From Deltaproteobacteria bacterium (GTDB lineage: Bacteria > Desulfobacterota > Desulfarculia > Adiutricales > Adiutricaceae): 40,927 bases of DNA. Below, piece after piece: positions 39,249 through 40,927 of the stretch. The translations under genes and the position numbers were made by a program. Where the stretch lies: contig JAISEK010000132.1 of assembly GCA_031264145.1 (NCBI GenBank), forward strand, positions 1 through 40,927, written 5' to 3'. The notes beneath the pieces were generated by a model. That model did not search any database and was not told the origin of the DNA. It saw nothing but the letters and a program-made list of their open reading frames with translations. Position 1 is the first letter of the stretch, and every line of letters begins with the position of its first letter.

Positions 39249-40030
39249 CCGGGCCACGGGGACGGGGGCCCAGGGCGCTGGCCGTGGCTCGCCAGGCCCT
39301 CACCCTGGCCCGCTACGAGTTCGCCTCCTTCTGGGGCGGTACCGGCGGGGCCCTGGCCCTCCTGGTCTTCCTGGGCCTAGAGGGCCTCCTCTTCTACAAC
39401 TCCGTGGCCTCCTACGCCCTGGCCAACCTGGGGGCCATGGCCAGGGGCGGGGCCGTGGACGCCACCCTGGCCATGTTCTCGTCCGGCCTGGCTGACCAGG
39501 GCCTCCTGCTGGCCCTGGTCAGCCCCCTGGCCACCATGAGGGCCTTCTCGGTCTCGGCCCAGGGCGGCCACCTGGACCTCCTGGCCTCCTGGCCCCTGGG
39601 CCGGACGGCGCTCATTCTCGGCCTCTTCCTGTCGGCCTCCGCCTCCCTGGCCCTCCTGGCCCTCCTGGGCCTGGCCCCCTTCGTCCTCCTCCTCTCGATG
39701 GGCGTGGGCAGCCTGAGGCTCCTGGCCTCCTCGGCCATCGGCCTGGCCTGCCTGGTCTCCTCCTTCGCCGCCCTGGGCCTAGCCGTGGGCTCGTTCGTCC
39801 GGAGGCCCATGGCCACGGCCCTCGTGTCCCTGGGCCTCATAGGGTTCATGTGGGCCATGGGCTGGGCCGCCCCCTACCTGCCGTCCCCGGCCGCGGCCCT
39901 CCTGCAGGGCCTGGCCTTCGGCCCCAGGCTGGGGCACTTCACCATTGGGCTCGTGGACCTGAACGACGTCCTCTTCTTCTCCGTCCTGACCCTGGGGGCC
40001 CTCTTTCTTGCCCAGCCAGTCCGCTCCTAG
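39245..40030 (+). CDS. ABC-2-type permease (GldF/NosY-like)
   Basis: A 261-aa inner-membrane protein with six hydrophobic segments, the ABC-2 layout. FASFWGGTGGALALLVFLG opens the first helix, and SPLATMRAFSVSAQGGHLDLL matches the conserved S-PLLTMR segment of GldF/NosY-type permeases. No GldG-like auxiliary gene follows, and nothing identifies the substrate. Translationally coupled to the ATPase. Confidence 0.85.
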   Translation: MTGPRGRGPRALAVARQALTLARYEFASFWGGTGGALALLVFLGLEGLLFYNSVASYALANLGAMARGGAVDATLAMFSSGLADQGLLLALVSPLATMRAFSVSAQGGHLDLLASWPLGRTALILGLFLSASASLALLALLGLAPFVLLLSMGVGSLRLLASSAIGLACLVSSFAALGLAVGSFVRRPMATALVSLGLIGFMWAMGWAAPYLPSPAAALLQGLAFGPRLGHFTIGLVDLNDVLFFSVLTLGALFLAQPVRS

Positions 40031-40521
40031 CCGGGCAGGGCTGGGGCGGTCCCCTGGCCGACGGGAGAGACCCAGCCAGCGGATGACCCGGCTCCCCTGC
40101 CCGACCGAAAGACCAGGTGGCGGGAAGCAAAATGCCTTCCACTGACGGAACGTCGTTCATGTTGGATTTGAATTAATCAGTTTATTTTGCCGCCGAATTG
40201 CCTTGGGCCCATCAGGTGGCTGGAGAGCATATCAGGCGAAACTGGTGATAATCAGTTGATTTTAATGTCCCAGTTCCATTAATGGACATCCGGCGGCGTG
40301 AGGCAGGACGGCTTCTCCGGGGACCGAGGCTTCGAATCCTAGTCTCAAAACCATGCTTGCCGGTTTTGAGGAGGATGACGAAAAATCCATGTCCGATGCG
40401 TCTGGGGAAGTGCTCTTGGGAATATCGATTCATGTTTGGATGCTTGCCAAAATTTAATAAATTAAACTTTTAGTTTTTATGCTATCTATTTATATCGCTA
40501 ATTTTTATTCAAGGAGAATAT
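40031..40521. other. Intergenic between the exporter and the NERD gene
   Basis: About 490 bases. It begins GC-rich, with a long-range inverted repeat (CGGGCAGGG at 40032-40040, CCCTGCCCG at 40095-40103) that might end the operon, and becomes very AT-rich from about 40440. No gene recognised. The composition change marks the junction with the segment carrying the NERD gene. Confidence 0.5.
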
Positions 40522-40927
40522 ATGTATGAAAAAATATTGATCATTATTCTTATATTTATTGTTTTATTAAAAATAATTAGAACTATTTTTGTAACTAAAA
40601 GCATTAAATCATCATATAAAGAAATTATTAATACAAATAAACAAATAAAAACTCATCAATTTCAAGATATAATAGTTGATATAAAAAAACAGAGAGGTGA
40701 CGAAGGAGAAAAACAACTTAAACAATTTATTCTTACCAATAAAAATTTTGGTAAAGCAACTATTTTTGCATCAAAAAGGTTATTTGATAAATCTAATAAT
40801 CATAAAAGAGAAATAGACATAATTATAGTGACTAAAAAAAATATTTATATAATTGAATGCAAAAATTGGGCAGGGCAAATACTTTCGTTTAATGAAAATA
40901 GCTCAAAAATTTCATATAGGTCAAATT
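40522..40927 (+). CDS. NERD-domain (nuclease-related) protein, partial at window end
   Basis: A gene running off the right edge; 135 codons are visible. ATG 40522 has AAGGAG at ideal spacing. Residues 4-20 are a membrane helix (ILIIILIFIVLLKIIRTIF), followed by a lysine-rich helical stretch. The NERD core then appears: GDEGEKQLKQFI, the strand EIDIIIVTKKNIYIIECKNW with the PD-(D/E)XK-like D and E-x-K residues, and AGQIL. The family is thought to be nuclease-related and often sits in defence regions. The codon usage is extremely AT-rich (AAA, ATA, TTA), unlike every other gene here, so it is probably acquired or from a different genome compartment. Stop not seen. Confidence 0.8.
   Translation, partial: MYEKILIIILIFIVLLKIIRTIFVTKSIKSSYKEIINTNKQIKTHQFQDIIVDIKKQRGDEGEKQLKQFILTNKNFGKATIFASKRLFDKSNNHKREIDIIIVTKKNIYIIECKNWAGQILSFNENSSKISYRSN

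Noticed and set aside
40032-40103. Inverted repeat CGGGCAGGG/CCCTGCCCG as a terminator of the ABC operon
   Set aside because: The arms are 54 bases apart and no T-tract follows; too weak to call a terminator.
40325-40350. TTCGAATCC resembling a tRNA T-loop
   Set aside because: The flanking bases do not pair as a T-stem, and no acceptor, D or anticodon arm can be drawn around it.
1-40927. CRISPR array
   Set aside because: No evenly spaced direct repeats were seen anywhere; the only regular repeats are the three CTTTAG hairpins and protein-coding proline-rich repeats.

Overview
The window reads as the chromosome of a Gram-negative, probably deltaproteobacterial (Desulfobacterota-like) bacterium. 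This assignment is an inference from gene content: a CMP-Kdo synthetase, lipoproteins, a complex hybrid kinase and AddAB-type recombination nuclease. No rRNA or other marker is present. Most genes are very GC-rich and use AGG often for arginine, while several intergenic stretches are extremely AT-rich. A third, intermediate composition marks acquired DNA (IS transposase, AbrB/PIN, LysE, KilA-N/methylase remnants, HEPN/MNT). A very AT-rich NERD gene runs off the right end.

Layout. 1-0.9 kb: IS1595/ISXO2-type transposase. 1.4-8.5 kb (minus): cheX-like, addB-like, addA-like, an apparent operon. 8.8-13.6 kb: a scrapyard of defence and mobile genes, with an AbrB antitoxin and truncated PIN toxin, IS200/IS605-like hairpins, a LysE exporter, an aldehyde dehydrogenase, and remnants of a type III-like restriction island (frameshifted methylase, split KilA-N gene, and what looks like the first codons of a restriction subunit fused to the dehydrogenase). 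13.8-32.5 kb (minus): a large envelope-signalling cluster, interrupted by a HEPN/MNT pair. 33.4-34.9 kb (plus): psd and kdsB. 35.0-40.0 kb (plus): a polar amino-acid ABC importer translationally coupled to an ABC-2 exporter pair. 40.5 kb to end: NERD-domain gene, partial.

The most interesting part is 13.8-32.5 kb. In direction of transcription it encodes a secreted proline-rich protein, a secreted protein that looks like the whole periplasmic part of the type VI secretion kinase PpkA (SH3-like, vWA and helical C-terminal domains) without kinase or membrane helix, a TagT-like ATPase, a TagS-like permease, a second secreted vWA protein with a destroyed MIDAS, two TagR-like proteins with a formylglycine-generating-enzyme fold lacking catalytic cysteines, a REC-HD-GYP response regulator, a Sel1-repeat protein, a hybrid histidine kinase and a glycine-zipper lipoprotein that could fill the TagQ role. 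This resembles the TagQRST-PpkA threonine-phosphorylation sensor, but no kinase, phosphatase, FHA protein or type VI structural gene is in view. My hypothesis is a free-standing envelope sensor derived from that pathway, possibly with two-component and c-di-GMP output. All family names come from reading motifs; no search was run.
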